Assembly: GCF_025979705.1 (NCBI RefSeq)
Contig: NZ_CP110136.1
Location: forward strand, 558,001-622,000
From: Hymenobacter sp. YIM 151858-1
Lineage (GTDB): Bacteria; Bacteroidota; Bacteroidia; Cytophagales; Hymenobacteraceae
Length of the DNA stretch: 64,000 nucleotides
Direction: 5' to 3'
Below, one piece after another: positions 1-9,721 of this stretch; the stretch's first letter is position 1, and every line of letters starts with the position of its first letter. The notes beneath the pieces are model-generated. The model made no database searches, had not been told where the DNA came from, and worked only from the letters and a program-made list of their open reading frames with translations. A program made the translations under genes and the position numbers.

Positions 1-335
1 CCGATCCGCTGCAGCGTGTCCTCCACCTGTTGCTGCTTGTACTGAAGCTGGGTTTCGTAGCCTAGGTGCTGCCACTTGCAGCCGCCGCAGGTGCCAAAGT
101 GCATGCAGAAGGGCTGCACGCGCAGCTCCGAGTACTTGTGAAAGTGCACGGGTACAGCCTCCAGAAAGCTCTTTTTCGACTTGGTGATGCGCAGGTCGAC
201 CACGTCGCCGGGCGCTACGCCCGACACGAAAATGACGAGGTTGTTGTGGCGCACGAGGCACTTGCCCTCGGCTACCATGTCTTGTATTACCACTTCGCGG
301 AGGTCCTCCGCGGGGATCTTCTTCGGATTGGGCAT
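1..335 (-). CDS. rlmD: 23S rRNA (uracil-C5)-methyltransferase RlmD/RumA, N-terminal part (3' end outside window)
   Basis: This is the first 111 codons of an RNA m5U methyltransferase of the TrmA/RlmD family, which methylates a uridine in 23S rRNA using SAM. The protein starts MPNPKKIPAEDL. Residues about 10-70 look like a TRAM RNA-binding domain. Then comes the iron-sulphur motif, with Cys77, Cys83 and Cys86 in a C-x5-C-x2-C arrangement (FCMHFGTCGGCKWQH). In the family a fourth cysteine and the Rossmann methyltransferase domain follow; they would lie beyond base 1. The start is the ATG at 333-335, the first in frame ahead of the TRAM domain. The cluster motif is diagnostic for the family, but the choice between RlmD and the closely related RlmC or TrmA is inference. 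Confidence 0.85.
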   Translation of the reverse strand, partial: MPNPKKIPAEDLREVVIQDMVAEGKCLVRHNNLVIFVSGVAPGDVVDLRITKSKKSFLEAVPVHFHKYSELRVQPFCMHFGTCGGCKWQHLGYETQLQYKQQQVEDTLQRI

Positions 336-601
336 TACTTGATTCACAAGCGCAAAGATAACCCACGGATTTTTGCGGATTTGCCGGAATGCATGGATTT
401 TAGGCTGCGCCTGCATCCTCGTACCAACCCTTGCCTTAACCCTTGAAGCCCAAGCGATATGCCGGGCCAATGAACCTAGGGCCGTTGTCCCACAGGGCGA
501 CTAACTGTTCTGCTCAAGCCAACGCTATTTGCTTGGCTCGAAACGAGCAGACGCGGCGACAGAACATGACCACTGCTAAGCCAATGACGACGCTACGCGA
601 C

Positions 602-2947
602 CTAGGGCGCCGCCAGGGCGGGCGAGGAACGCGGCATGAAAATCAGGGCATCGAACTCGCGGCGCAGATTGTGGCGGTTGAAAGGCGCTTTCGATTCGAA
701 AATGCCTACGTCGCGCAGCAGCAGGTTTTGATAGAGCCATTGCGTGCCGGGCGCCAGGGCGGGGCTGCGCACATCGAGCAACGACAACGGCAGCTTGGCC
801 GCATGAAAGTAGTACTCGTAGGTGCCCACCGGCGCGGCCGTGGCCTCGGCCCGCACAAAGGTGCTCGTGCTTTGGTCCTCGGCCCGAAACGAGCCTTCGT
901 GGAAAGCCATGCCCACGGCGAAATACGCCGGGCCGTAGGCGCGGCGCAGCCATTCGCCTAGGTTGCGCTCGGCGCCTTCGCCCTCGGCAGCTACGTGGGC
1001 GTTGTGCGCCCACACCGCCACCTTGGCGCCGGCCAGCTGCCCGCGCAGCCAGTGCACGTTTTCGGCCATGCAAGCATCGCGGTACGCACTGCCGAACACT
1101 TTTTTCAGGCTGATAAATGTGCTGTATTGCTCAATCAGGTGCAGCATCTGGCGCTGCCAGGCCACATCGGGCAGGTCGGTATCGTCGCGCAGTTTGCTTT
1201 GCATCTCGAAACCGCCGCGCAGCTCGGCCAGCTGGCTGCGCAGGGCTTGCAGCGCAGCACCTGGCCGGCTGTCGGCGGCAAACGGGTTCAGGGGCGATTC
1301 GCTTCGGCGCAGCTCTTTCACCTGGTTTTCGATGCGGGTGAGCAGGGCGTGCAGGTCGGTGCGCTTGGCGGGTACTTGCGCGCGCAAGTAGGCAATGGCG
1401 TCGTACGGGTGCTGCATATCCATGCCCAGCAGCTGAATTTTGGTGCTGGCGCGCTCGTTGTGGGTGCGCATCCATTGCACCAGCTCCAGCACCTCGGCGG
1501 TGTTCCACACACCTAGGCTCCGTACCAATTGGCGCACGTCGCCTTCGCCGGTGAGCACGTAGCGGTTGAGGGCCAGGCACGTGCCCATGTTGGCCTCCAG
1601 CACCAGCGCCCGCACGCCTTTTTGCTCTACCAGGTAGCGAAACAAACGGTGCTTTACCTGAAAAATCTCGCGCGAGCCGTGCGTTACCTCGCCCAGGCCG
1701 ATTACCTCGGCCGCGCCTACCAGCTGCCCAAAGGCCGCCAAATAGCGCACGTCGCCGCCATCGGGCTGCACGGTGCGCAGGGGCCGAGCGGCCTGGCGCA
1801 GCCACGCCAGCTCGGCCGCCGTGGGTAGGCCGGCCGCCCTAGGTGGCCGCGGGGTGTAGGGGCGCCCGTTAATAAGCAGCTGCACGTTGTCGATCCAAAT
1901 TGGCTCGCCGCCGTCGAGGCGCACGCCCAGGGCCAGTTGCTTCGCAAACGAGTTGTGCGAAATGGGCACCGAAAGCTCAAAGGCTTGCCAACCGTTGGCC
2001 GCCGGGGCGCCGGCAGTTACCGGCGTTGCCGAAAAGCTTTCGCGCTCACGAAACGGCCAACCAGAACGGTCGTCGTGGGTGAGCATGGCGTGGTAGAGCA
2101 CGAGAGGTTTATTGGTTGCCCGACCAGCTGAGTAACGCACGTGTCCGCGCACCACCAGCGTTTGGCCGTGCAGCGTATCGAGCGGCACTACGCCTAGGTA
2201 GGCGTAGGGGGCGGCAGCGCCCGGCACCGGCAGCAGCTGCAGGCTGGAGCGGCCGTTTTGGGCCAGCGTCGAATCGAGGCGCCAGCGGTACTGCGTGGGT
2301 GGGGTAGCGGTGGCGGGGCCGCGCCGCTCGAAATTCCAATCGGGCAACGGGGTGGTGGTGCTCAGCAGCAGCGGCTCGGTGCCTGGCAGGGGCGCATTGC
2401 GGTACGTGCGGCCGTTGTAGTGTACCTGCAAATCATCGAGCCAAACGGTGCCCTGGCCCCAAAACCGCAGGCCCAGCAGCAGCTGCTCGGCCTCCGCGCC
2501 CACGGGCAGCTGAATTTGCAGGCGCTGCCAATCGGCCGCAGGGGCAAGTTCGGCGGCGGGCGGGGTGTCGTGCGAGGCCAGATTGGCGCCGTGCCCGGCG
2601 GTTTGGGCGTGGGCGTAGAGCCACACTTTGCCAGCAAAGCCTTTGGTCCGTACCCAGCCCGTGATGGTAGCCGCGTGCCCGCGCAGCGAGTCGATGGGCT
2701 CGAGGGTGGTGTAAATGGCGGCGCCTACCGGCTCGGGGGCGCGGGTGGCATCAATCAGCAAACTGCCCCGGCCGTGTTTGGCTTGCGTGGTATCGATGGA
2801 AAGCCGGATGGCCTGACCACCCTTGTGCGCCCACAGCAGCAGCGGCTGCCGGCGGTTGGCATCGGGCTCGAAGCTAAGATTATGAATGGCCTGGCTTGCG
2901 GCTGGAAAACCGGTCAGCAACACGAGAAATAGTAGCACAAAACGCAT
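602..2947 (-). CDS. Secreted erythromycin esterase-family protein with N-terminal carbohydrate-binding-like domains
   Basis: A 781-residue exported protein. The start at 2947 gives a signal peptide (MRFVLLFLVLLTGFPAASQA); the frame can be extended to 3043, but that would run through a terminator hairpin. Two similar beta-rich segments (about residues 20-190 and 200-370) resemble jelly-roll carbohydrate-binding modules. The C-terminal ~370 residues match the erythromycin esterase family: GLGEVTHGSREIF, a LEAN motif, WMRTHN, LLGMD and a late WAHNAHVA motif carrying conserved His and Glu positions. Named members hydrolyse macrolide lactones, but most homologues in environmental bacteria have unknown substrates, so no resistance role is claimed. 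It probably acts outside the cytoplasm. Its stop codon TAG lies inside a CCTAGG palindrome. Confidence 0.8.
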   Translation of the reverse strand: MRFVLLFLVLLTGFPAASQAIHNLSFEPDANRRQPLLLWAHKGGQAIRLSIDTTQAKHGRGSLLIDATRAPEPVGAAIYTTLEPIDSLRGHAATITGWVRTKGFAGKVWLYAHAQTAGHGANLASHDTPPAAELAPAADWQRLQIQLPVGAEAEQLLLGLRFWGQGTVWLDDLQVHYNGRTYRNAPLPGTEPLLLSTTTPLPDWNFERRGPATATPPTQYRWRLDSTLAQNGRSSLQLLPVPGAAAPYAYLGVVPLDTLHGQTLVVRGHVRYSAGRATNKPLVLYHAMLTHDDRSGWPFRERESFSATPVTAGAPAANGWQAFELSVPISHNSFAKQLALGVRLDGGEPIWIDNVQLLINGRPYTPRPPRAAGLPTAAELAWLRQAARPLRTVQPDGGDVRYLAAFGQLVGAAEVIGLGEVTHGSREIFQVKHRLFRYLVEQKGVRALVLEANMGTCLALNRYVLTGEGDVRQLVRSLGVWNTAEVLELVQWMRTHNERASTKIQLLGMDMQHPYDAIAYLRAQVPAKRTDLHALLTRIENQVKELRRSESPLNPFAADSRPGAALQALRSQLAELRGGFEMQSKLRDDTDLPDVAWQRQMLHLIEQYSTFISLKKVFGSAYRDACMAENVHWLRGQLAGAKVAVWAHNAHVAAEGEGAERNLGEWLRRAYGPAYFAVGMAFHEGSFRAEDQSTSTFVRAEATAAPVGTYEYYFHAAKLPLSLLDVRSPALAPGTQWLYQNLLLRDVGIFESKAPFNRHNLRREFDALIFMPRSSPALAAP

Positions 2948-2990
2948 AGGGCCTAGGTACACGAATAAGTCGAGATTGGGCGCAAGCCCC

Positions 2991-3029
2991 AACAAAAAAA
3001 CGCCCCCGGTTGGGGGCGTTTTTTTGTTG
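2991..3029. terminator. Bidirectional intrinsic terminator
   Basis: A 7-bp G+C stem (CGCCCCC / GGGGGCG) with a GGTT loop is flanked by a run of seven A on the left and eight T on the right, so it can terminate in both directions. It lies between the stop of the 1393-residue T9SS protein and the start of the esterase-like gene, so the latter probably has its own promoter. Confidence 0.9.
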
Positions 3030-3049
3030 GTAGTGTCGAGCAACGCGTG

Positions 3050-6000
3050 TTAGCGCACCACCTCAAACCAGCCTTTGCTAATCTGGCCGTTGCTCTGCTT
3101 AAACTCGAAGTAGTACGTGCCGGCGGGTTGGCCATCGGCGCCCCAGGTGTTGCGGTAATTGCTGGTGCGGTACACCTCTTTGCCCCAACGGTTGAACACT
3201 GCGAAGCTGTTGCCGGGGTACAGCTCCACGCTCCGGATAAAGAACACGTCGTTGAGCCCGTCGCCGTTGGGCGTAATCACGTTGTAGAAACCGAGCTTGT
3301 TTTCGAACGCCGCATCAGCCTGGTTCGACCACGCCTGGCTGGCCTGCGCCTCCGCGCTGATGGCCTTGATGCGGAAGCCCTGGTTGAAGCCCGCCGCGCT
3401 GCTGGCAAAGCCGGCCGTGTAGGTGGGGCTGGCGGTGGCCGGCACGGTGGTCATCAGCTGCAACTGGCCGCCGTCGGCGGTGCGGTACACCTCGTAGCGG
3501 GCTACCGGGAAGCCCAGGTAGGCGCTCCAGCGCAGGGCAACTTTACCTTCGGTGCGGCCCTGGCCGGGCTCGGCGTTGGTAAGCTCCAGGCGCATGGTGG
3601 TGTGGTTGGTGCTGCTGAGGGTGGTGCCGCAGGCATTCACCAAATCGAGGCGGTACTCGTAGGCTTTGTCGTCGGTGTTTACGCCGGTGTCGGTGTAAGT
3701 AGCGGCTGTGTTGGCCACGGTGCCCACCTGCGCAAAGGCCGCCGTGCTGCCCGCGTCGCGGCGCATAATGCGTACTTGGTTGGGCGAGTTGGCGTTGTTG
3801 GGCACATTCAGCGCAAGCGTAATGCGGCGGTCGTCCTGCAAATCAACCGAGGCCGTGTTCAGCGCTACCGTAGCGTTATCGAGCACTACGCTGAAGCTGG
3901 CAGCGCAGCCCACGGCCGAGGTTTCGGTTACCGACACGCTGCGGGCCGTGGCGTTCGGGTCGAAATCGACCTGCACCCGCTCGGTGCCCTGGCCGCTTAC
4001 TACCGCGCCGCCCGTAATGGCCCACTGGTACGTGCTGCCCGGCGCCCCGGCCAGCGAATAACCCAGGCCGGCAAATGAGCCCGGGCACACGCTGCGCGGG
4101 CCCGTAACGGCGGCCGCCGTAAGCTGCGGCACCACCGTAAACTGCATGGTGGAGGCCACGCCGGTGCAGCCCAGGGCGTTGGTTTCGCGCACGGTTAGGG
4201 TGTAGCTGGTGGGGGCCGTAACCGCCGCCGGAGCCGGCACCGCGAACGTGGCCGTGGTACCCGCTGCGCTCAGCGCTACCGGGGCGCTGGTGCCTTGCTG
4301 CACCGTCCACTGGAAGGTGGAGGTGCTGGCGCCCGCCACCGAGAAGCTTACCGTGCCGGCGCCCGCGCACACGCGCCTAGGTCCGGCAATGGGTGCGGCG
4401 GCAGGGGAGGGCAGCACCGTTACGAATAAGGTATCGGAAGTACCCAGGCAGCGCACCGAACCCGGTTGGCTGGTTTCGGTTACCACGATCTTGCCCGTGC
4501 CGGGGCGCGTCCATTGCACTTGCAGCGTGGCTTGGTTGGTGCTCACCTGCGTGCCGCCAATAATTTGCCAGGCGTAGCTCGAGCCGTTGGTAAACTGGGT
4601 TTGGTACGTGAAGGGGCCATCCGTCTGGCACACGCGCGTGGGCCCGGTGGGGCGCTCGGTGGCCAGCAATTGATTGATGCGCACCGGAAACACCACCGTG
4701 TCGGACGAGCAGCCCTCCGCGTTCAGGCGAAACGCTTTCAGGCTGGCATTGGCGTTGGTGCTGCCCCAGTTTACGGTAACGCTGCCGGTGCCCTGGCCGC
4801 TGCCGATGGTGCCGCCCTCGATAAGCCACTGATACGCCGTGCCGCGCGGGTTGCGGATGCTGTAAGCCACTGCGCCGGCCTGCGGGCAAACGGAGCTACT
4901 GCCCTGAATAGCATCGGCCTCGGGGCGCGGGTTGATGCGCACCAGCACCGAGTCGCGGGCCGAGCAGCCCTGCGCCGTGGTGGCCGTGAGGTATAGCTTC
5001 AGCGTTTGAGCAGTGCTAACGGTAGGCGCCGTAAACGTAGGCTGGGCCGCGCCGGCGCTGCTCAGGCCCGCTGCCGGGCTCCACTGATAAGTGTAACCAC
5101 CTAGGGCCGCCGTGCCCAGGCGCACGCGCTGGTTGGCGCACACCGTTACGTCGGGGCCCGCATCGGCCGCGGCGGCGGGGTTCAGGGTAATTACCACCTG
5201 GCTGGCAGCGCTGCAGCCCTGCGGCGAGGTGGCCACCACCGTGTACGTAAGCGTTTGCGGGGCCAGGCCGGCGGCCAGCGTCTGGCTGAATACGGGCTGG
5301 GCCACCGTGGTGCTGCTCAGGCCCACGGCGGGGCTCCACTGGTAGGTGTAGCCCGTTACGGCTGCCGTACCTAAGGTGGTTTGCTCGCCCGAGCAAAGCG
5401 CCCGGTTGGCGCCCGCATTGGCCACCACGGCTGGGTTCACGGTTATCGTTACGCGCCCGTTGGAGCACTGCGCATTGGGCGAGGTTACGGTGTAGGTAGT
5501 GGTTTGGGTGGGCGACACCGTAATGCTGCTGCCCGTGTAGGTTTGCCCGCCGCCCGACCAAACGTACGACGTGGCGCCGCTGGCCGTAAGCGTTACCGAT
5601 TGGCCCGGGCAAATAGTCGGCGAGGAGGGCGTAACGCCCAGCGTAACCGCAGGCAGTATGTTGACGACGCTCGTGGCTGAGTCGCTCAGGCAGCCCAACG
5701 TGGAGCGGTTGCGCACCGAAACGCGCCCCTGGCCGCTGCCATTCCACAGCACCTGCACCGACGAGCCGTTGCTGGCGCCCTGAATAACCCCGCCCTGCAC
5801 GCGCCAGCTGTAACCGTTGGTGGGGGCCGGGCCGGTGGCGGTGTACGTGTACGTACGCGAAAGGTCGCAGAGCTCCTGGGTGCCCGTCAGGCCGGTGGGG
5901 GCTGTGGTTTTCGTCACGAAAATCTGAAACACCTCGGCCACGGTTTTGGAGCCGCAAGCCGCATCGGTAGCCGTTACGGCCACGTCGTAGGGGTTGGGGC

Positions 6001-7231
6001 GGGCTTCGCCGCAGCGGGGCGTGAAGCTGAACTGCCCGCTGGCGCTGCCGTTGCCCGATACGGTAACCGTGCCGGTGCTGGCGCCGGGCGCAATAGTGCC
6101 CGGCAAGCCGGCAAACGTGGCGTTAAAGCCGCCCGCGCCGTCGAGCAGGCCGCTGTTCACGCGCAGGCTCACGGGGTTGCCGTCGGCATCGGTGGCGCTC
6201 AGGTTAAAGTTCAGGGTCTGGCCCTCCTCAATGGTAAAGGCGCGCTGACCTAGGGTGGCCGGCGTAAACTGCGGACTCCGGTTGGGGGCGCAGGGCCGCA
6301 CCACCAGCTGCACGTCGCGGCGGGTGGTGCCCACCTGCACCTCGGTGCCGTTGATGCGCCGGTACTCTTTCACATCGATGGCGACTACGTACTTGCCCAT
6401 GGTGGTGGCCGCAAACCGGGCAATGCCGGTGCTGGCGTTGAGGGCAGCGTAGTTGCCGGCGCCGGGGCCAAACGGATTCACGGCGCTGTAGCCCGGCAGG
6501 TAATTAACCGGCACGGGCGGCAGCACAAAACTCGGGAACGGCGGGTTGCCGGCCGCCGGCGTGCCAAACGTGTAAATCAGCCGGTCGCCGTCGGCATCAA
6601 AAGCGTTGTTGATGAGGATAGTGGTATCGCCCTGGCACACCACCACCACCGCCGTATCCGAAAACACCGGCGAGGTATTCGGAATCAGCGGCGGGGCCAT
6701 TTCCGTGTACAACGACATGTTGGTATTGCCCGGGTTAACAATGTTGTTCACGTCGTTGTTGCGGGCAATGTCGCTGTAAAAGGCGTAGTAGCCATCAAAC
6801 GACACGGGCAGGTTTACCACGGCCGTGTACTTGGCCAGCGTAACCGGCACGTTGCCGCCCGGAATGGTGCAGCCGCCGGGCAGGCTCGGGTTGATGCGTA
6901 CCGTGCTGGTGCGCGGTATGCGCAGCAACCCCCCCGATGCCAACGGGCTGTTGATGGTGGTAAGCGGAATGCGGGCGTTGCCCTGCGACTTGTTGTAGAT
7001 GGATACCTCCACATCGGGCCGGCCCAGGCCGCTGGGCGTGGCCGGGCTGTCGGAGTTCACGTACACCACCACCGTCAGCTGGTAGCGAAACGGGGCGGCT
7101 TGCGGCCCGTTGGCATCCAGAAACTTGTACTGCATTTCGCCGCCGAGCAAGTGCGAACCTAGGGCGGAGCCCCCACTCAGCAAAACCAGTACAAACCACA
7201 AAGCTCCAAAGCGGAGTAAAGTTTTCATCAT
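3050..7231 (-). CDS. Giant gliding-motility-associated C-terminal domain protein (T9SS type B cargo)
   Basis: A secreted protein of about 1393 residues. The signal peptide (MMKTLLRFGALWFVLVLLSG) is followed by SHLLGGEMQYKF, a motif that commonly opens Bacteroidota proteins of this class. The middle holds beta-sandwich repeats of Ig/PKD-like type, with recurring CPGQSVTLTASG, ADAGPDVTVC and TYQW motifs. The last ~85 residues form the gliding-motility-associated (CHU_C, T9SS type B) domain: NVITPNGDGLNDVF, FNRWGKEVY, PAGTYYFEF. In the family this domain targets proteins to the type IX system for surface attachment or release. The start is ambiguous between ATGs at 7231 and 7228. The longer frame to 7276 is rejected because it crosses the preceding gene's terminator. 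Its binding target is unknown. Confidence 0.88.
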   Translation of the reverse strand: MMKTLLRFGALWFVLVLLSGGSALGSHLLGGEMQYKFLDANGPQAAPFRYQLTVVVYVNSDSPATPSGLGRPDVEVSIYNKSQGNARIPLTTINSPLASGGLLRIPRTSTVRINPSLPGGCTIPGGNVPVTLAKYTAVVNLPVSFDGYYAFYSDIARNNDVNNIVNPGNTNMSLYTEMAPPLIPNTSPVFSDTAVVVVCQGDTTILINNAFDADGDRLIYTFGTPAAGNPPFPSFVLPPVPVNYLPGYSAVNPFGPGAGNYAALNASTGIARFAATTMGKYVVAIDVKEYRRINGTEVQVGTTRRDVQLVVRPCAPNRSPQFTPATLGQRAFTIEEGQTLNFNLSATDADGNPVSLRVNSGLLDGAGGFNATFAGLPGTIAPGASTGTVTVSGNGSASGQFSFTPRCGEARPNPYDVAVTATDAACGSKTVAEVFQIFVTKTTAPTGLTGTQELCDLSRTYTYTATGPAPTNGYSWRVQGGVIQGASNGSSVQVLWNGSGQGRVSVRNRSTLGCLSDSATSVVNILPAVTLGVTPSSPTICPGQSVTLTASGATSYVWSGGGQTYTGSSITVSPTQTTTYTVTSPNAQCSNGRVTITVNPAVVANAGANRALCSGEQTTLGTAAVTGYTYQWSPAVGLSSTTVAQPVFSQTLAAGLAPQTLTYTVVATSPQGCSAASQVVITLNPAAAADAGPDVTVCANQRVRLGTAALGGYTYQWSPAAGLSSAGAAQPTFTAPTVSTAQTLKLYLTATTAQGCSARDSVLVRINPRPEADAIQGSSSVCPQAGAVAYSIRNPRGTAYQWLIEGGTIGSGQGTGSVTVNWGSTNANASLKAFRLNAEGCSSDTVVFPVRINQLLATERPTGPTRVCQTDGPFTYQTQFTNGSSYAWQIIGGTQVSTNQATLQVQWTRPGTGKIVVTETSQPGSVRCLGTSDTLFVTVLPSPAAAPIAGPRRVCAGAGTVSFSVAGASTSTFQWTVQQGTSAPVALSAAGTTATFAVPAPAAVTAPTSYTLTVRETNALGCTGVASTMQFTVVPQLTAAAVTGPRSVCPGSFAGLGYSLAGAPGSTYQWAITGGAVVSGQGTERVQVDFDPNATARSVSVTETSAVGCAASFSVVLDNATVALNTASVDLQDDRRITLALNVPNNANSPNQVRIMRRDAGSTAAFAQVGTVANTAATYTDTGVNTDDKAYEYRLDLVNACGTTLSSTNHTTMRLELTNAEPGQGRTEGKVALRWSAYLGFPVARYEVYRTADGGQLQLMTTVPATASPTYTAGFASSAAGFNQGFRIKAISAEAQASQAWSNQADAAFENKLGFYNVITPNGDGLNDVFFIRSVELYPGNSFAVFNRWGKEVYRTSNYRNTWGADGQPAGTYYFEFKQSNGQISKGWFEVVR

Positions 7232-7251
7232 ATAGTACCGAAGAGAGAAGC

Positions 7252-7303
7252 GAAAAAACGCGCCGGCGGCTGCCACCTGTTTGCTGAGTGGCAGCCGCCG
7301 GCG
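7252..7303 (-). terminator. Intrinsic terminator of the GEVED/PKD gene
   Basis: A perfect 16-bp stem (7261-7276 with 7288-7303) and an 11-nt loop, followed on the minus strand by CG and six T. It lies just downstream of the gene ending at 7310 and just upstream of the start of the next minus-strand gene, separating the two transcription units. Confidence 0.88.
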
Positions 7304-7309
7304 GCCGGA

Positions 7310-9541
7310 TTAATTGCGCACCACGCGCCGGGTAGCCTGCTCGCCGTTGGGGGCGGTAAGGCGCAGCAGGTAAACGCCCTGCGCCACGGCCGATAAATCG
7401 AGGGTAGCGGCTTTGGCAGCACCCAGCTGCACCACCTGCCGTTGCACCTCGCTACCTAGGAGGGTTTCGAGGGTGGCGGTGTAGGTACCCGTTGGGCCCG
7501 TGGGCAATTGCAGCGTCAGCTGGCCATCGGGCGTGGGGTTCGGGAAAACCGACAGGCTCGCCATGGCCTTCGACTCGCGGGCGGGCAGCGCCGAGGTGAT
7601 ATTAACCGAGTAGTCCTCCGTTTCGGAGTTTAGCTGGTTGGTGATGCACGGGAAGGCGAAGTTGGTGTTGAGGCGCATTACCACCCGCATGCGCGTAAAG
7701 CCGATGGTGGCAGGCGTGCCGGGCACTACAAAGGCGTTGGTGGTGGTGCCGTTGGTGGTAGCGTTCATCACCATTTCAACCGGGTCGAAGGTGCCGTCGC
7801 GGTTGTAGTCAATCCAGGCGGTTACGGTGCGGCCAAAGTTGGTGGAGGCCGCCACGCTCAGGGTATAGTTCAGGCCGGTGCGCAGGTCAATTACCTCGCG
7901 GGTGTAGTTGCCGTAGCCGCCGCTGTTGGCGCCCGAGGTGTTGCTGAACGGCGTGGTGAAATGCCCGCCGCTTACGCTCACGTTGGTTATCCAAACGCCC
8001 TGGTTGGTGCCGTTGGAGGCGCAATACTGCACGCACGGAACCGTAAGCGCAATGTTGCGCCGCTTCACCACCGTTTGCACGCCAAAGGCGTTAGTGGCTG
8101 TCAGGCTTACATCAAACACGCCCGATTTGGTATAGGTATGCGTCGGGTTTTGCTGGGTAGAGGTAGTGCCGTCGCCGAAGTTCCAGAGCCAGCTGGTGGG
8201 CGCGTTCTGGCTGTCGTCGGTAAAGCGCACCGTACTCGAGCAGGTGCCGGCGTAGTCGGAGCTGAACTCGGCCACGGGCGGCTGGGTGTTGGCCTGCACC
8301 AGCACGCTGTAGTCCTGGGTTTGGCCGTGCTGCAGGTTGGAGCAGGCGTTGAAAACCGAGCCCACAAAATCCGACATGATGCGCAGGCGCAGCGGCACGT
8401 TTTTGAGGGCCGAAACCGGAATGGCAATGGTGCCCTTTACCGGCGTAGCCTGGTTTAGCAACGTAAGCAGCAGCTCCGACGCCGCAAACTGCCCGTCGTT
8501 GTTGGCATCCAGCCACACGCGCGTGTCCTGGTTTTGGGTGCCCGTGCCAATGCTGATGGGGTAGCGGTTGCCTTCGGTGAGCGTTACTTTGCCCGTGCAG
8601 GTAAAGTCCTGGTAGCCAAGGTTGGAGTTGCTGGTAACGTTGCTGAGCGTACCCAGCTGCACCTGCGTAATGCCGTAGCCGCAGCAGGCATTGGTAGTTT
8701 GCGGCGTGCAGCTGGCCGCCACGGGCACCTGGTTATCGTAGCGGATGTAGTTGCTGCGCGTTACGGTGTTGGTGCCGGCGCTGTTGGTAGCGGTTAGGGT
8801 AACGCTATACGTGCCGGGTTGGGTGTAGCACTTGTTGGGGTTTTGCTGGGTAGAGGTAGTGCCGTCGCCGAAGCTCCAGAGCCAGCTGGTGGGCGCGTTG
8901 GTGCTTTGGTCGGTAAACTGCACGCAGCCCGAGCAGGTGGTGGTGCGGTCGGCCACGAGGGCCGCCACCGGTGCCTGCGTATTGGCCTGCAGCGTTACGC
9001 GGTAATCCTCGGTTTGGGAGTACTGCGAGGTCGAGCAGGGGGTAGGCTCGGTGGCATTCTCGTAATCGGCAGCTACGCGCATGCGCAGGGCCGTGCCAAG
9101 GGTTGCGCCGGCCGGCACGCGCACGGTGCCGCTCTGTACGTTTTTCCCCAACGAGCTGAACACCAGCTCGCCGCCGTTGCTGGTTGGCGTGTTGCTGAAC
9201 TGGCCGTCGTTGTTCAGGTCAATCCAAACGCGCACGTTCTCGTTTACCGAGCTGTTGGTACGTACCGCAATCGGGTAATCCTGGCCCACCACCAGGGTGG
9301 TGCCAAGCGTGCACGCGTAGTCGCGGTAGCCCTCCTGTACGCCCAGCGTTGTGTTGCTGATGTTCCCCAGCGTTACGTTGAAAATGCCCATGTTGAAGGC
9401 GTACGACGTGCTAGGTGCTGAGCCCGGCGTGCAGGCGCTTTGCGCCGCGGGGCATTGTGCTTGTACGCTTCCGGCCCAGAGCAAGGCCACGGGTAAAAAC
9501 CAAGCCGACGACCAGCGCCGCAGGCGTAGAGGTGTTGTCAT
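7310..9541 (-). CDS. Secreted GEVED/PKD-domain protein with T9SS type A sorting signal
   Basis: A 743-residue exported protein with an N-terminal signal peptide ([14 protein letters not shown]). It has three GEVED-type beta domains, each with an [12 protein letters not shown]-like calcium-loop motif and ending in a QTEDYRV or SETEDYSV motif. Two PKD-like domains lie between them, with [18 protein letters not shown] and [16 protein letters not shown]. The last ~75 residues are a T9SS type A sorting domain ([15 protein letters not shown] ... [13 protein letters not shown]). In the family such proteins are surface-exposed or secreted adhesin- or enzyme-like cargo; no catalytic domain is visible here. 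The two PKD copies are nearly identical at DNA level (about 8138-8190 and 8835-8890), which suggests internal duplication or homogenisation. Confidence 0.88.
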   Translation of the reverse strand: MTTPLRLRRWSSAWFLPVALLWAGSVQAQCPAAQSACTPGSAPSTSYAFNMGIFNVTLGNISNTTLGVQEGYRDYACTLGTTLVVGQDYPIAVRTNSSVNENVRVWIDLNNDGQFSNTPTSNGGELVFSSLGKNVQSGTVRVPAGATLGTALRMRVAADYENATEPTPCSTSQYSQTEDYRVTLQANTQAPVAALVADRTTTCSGCVQFTDQSTNAPTSWLWSFGDGTTSTQQNPNKCYTQPGTYSVTLTATNSAGTNTVTRSNYIRYDNQVPVAASCTPQTTNACCGYGITQVQLGTLSNVTSNSNLGYQDFTCTGKVTLTEGNRYPISIGTGTQNQDTRVWLDANNDGQFAASELLLTLLNQATPVKGTIAIPVSALKNVPLRLRIMSDFVGSVFNACSNLQHGQTQDYSVLVQANTQPPVAEFSSDYAGTCSSTVRFTDDSQNAPTSWLWNFGDGTTSTQQNPTHTYTKSGVFDVSLTATNAFGVQTVVKRRNIALTVPCVQYCASNGTNQGVWITNVSVSGGHFTTPFSNTSGANSGGYGNYTREVIDLRTGLNYTLSVAASTNFGRTVTAWIDYNRDGTFDPVEMVMNATTNGTTTNAFVVPGTPATIGFTRMRVVMRLNTNFAFPCITNQLNSETEDYSVNITSALPARESKAMASLSVFPNPTPDGQLTLQLPTGPTGTYTATLETLLGSEVQRQVVQLGAAKAATLDLSAVAQGVYLLRLTAPNGEQATRRVVRN

Positions 9542-9667
9542 ATCAAAGCCGTAAAGGCAGGTACAATCTTTCCCCTAAATGTAGCGACTAAATGCAGCTG
9601 GACGTAACGTAAATGCAAGTTTGCCGTAGCCAGGCGGCTGCTACCCGGCCACCTCCCAAAAAGCCTG

Positions 9668-9675
9668 TAGCTTTG
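9668..9675 (+). promoter_or_regulatory. Possible Bacteroidota -7 promoter box for the SDR gene
   Basis: TAGCTTTG matches the Bacteroidota -7 consensus TAnnTTTG and lies 46 nt before the SDR start codon. No TTTG is seen at the usual -33 spacing, so this is a weak call. Confidence 0.35.
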
Positions 9676-9721
9676 CCGGGCTGCGCCTTCGCCAGGTGAA
9701 AGGCACAGCCAGCCACCAAGC

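Noticed and set aside
602-2947. Annotation as a macrolide-resistance gene
   Set aside because: Only the general family is supported; most environmental members have no known link to macrolides.
3044-3135. Longer N-terminus or small gene around the terminator before the esterase-like gene
   Set aside because: The sequence is an intrinsic terminator and the signal peptide begins at 2947.
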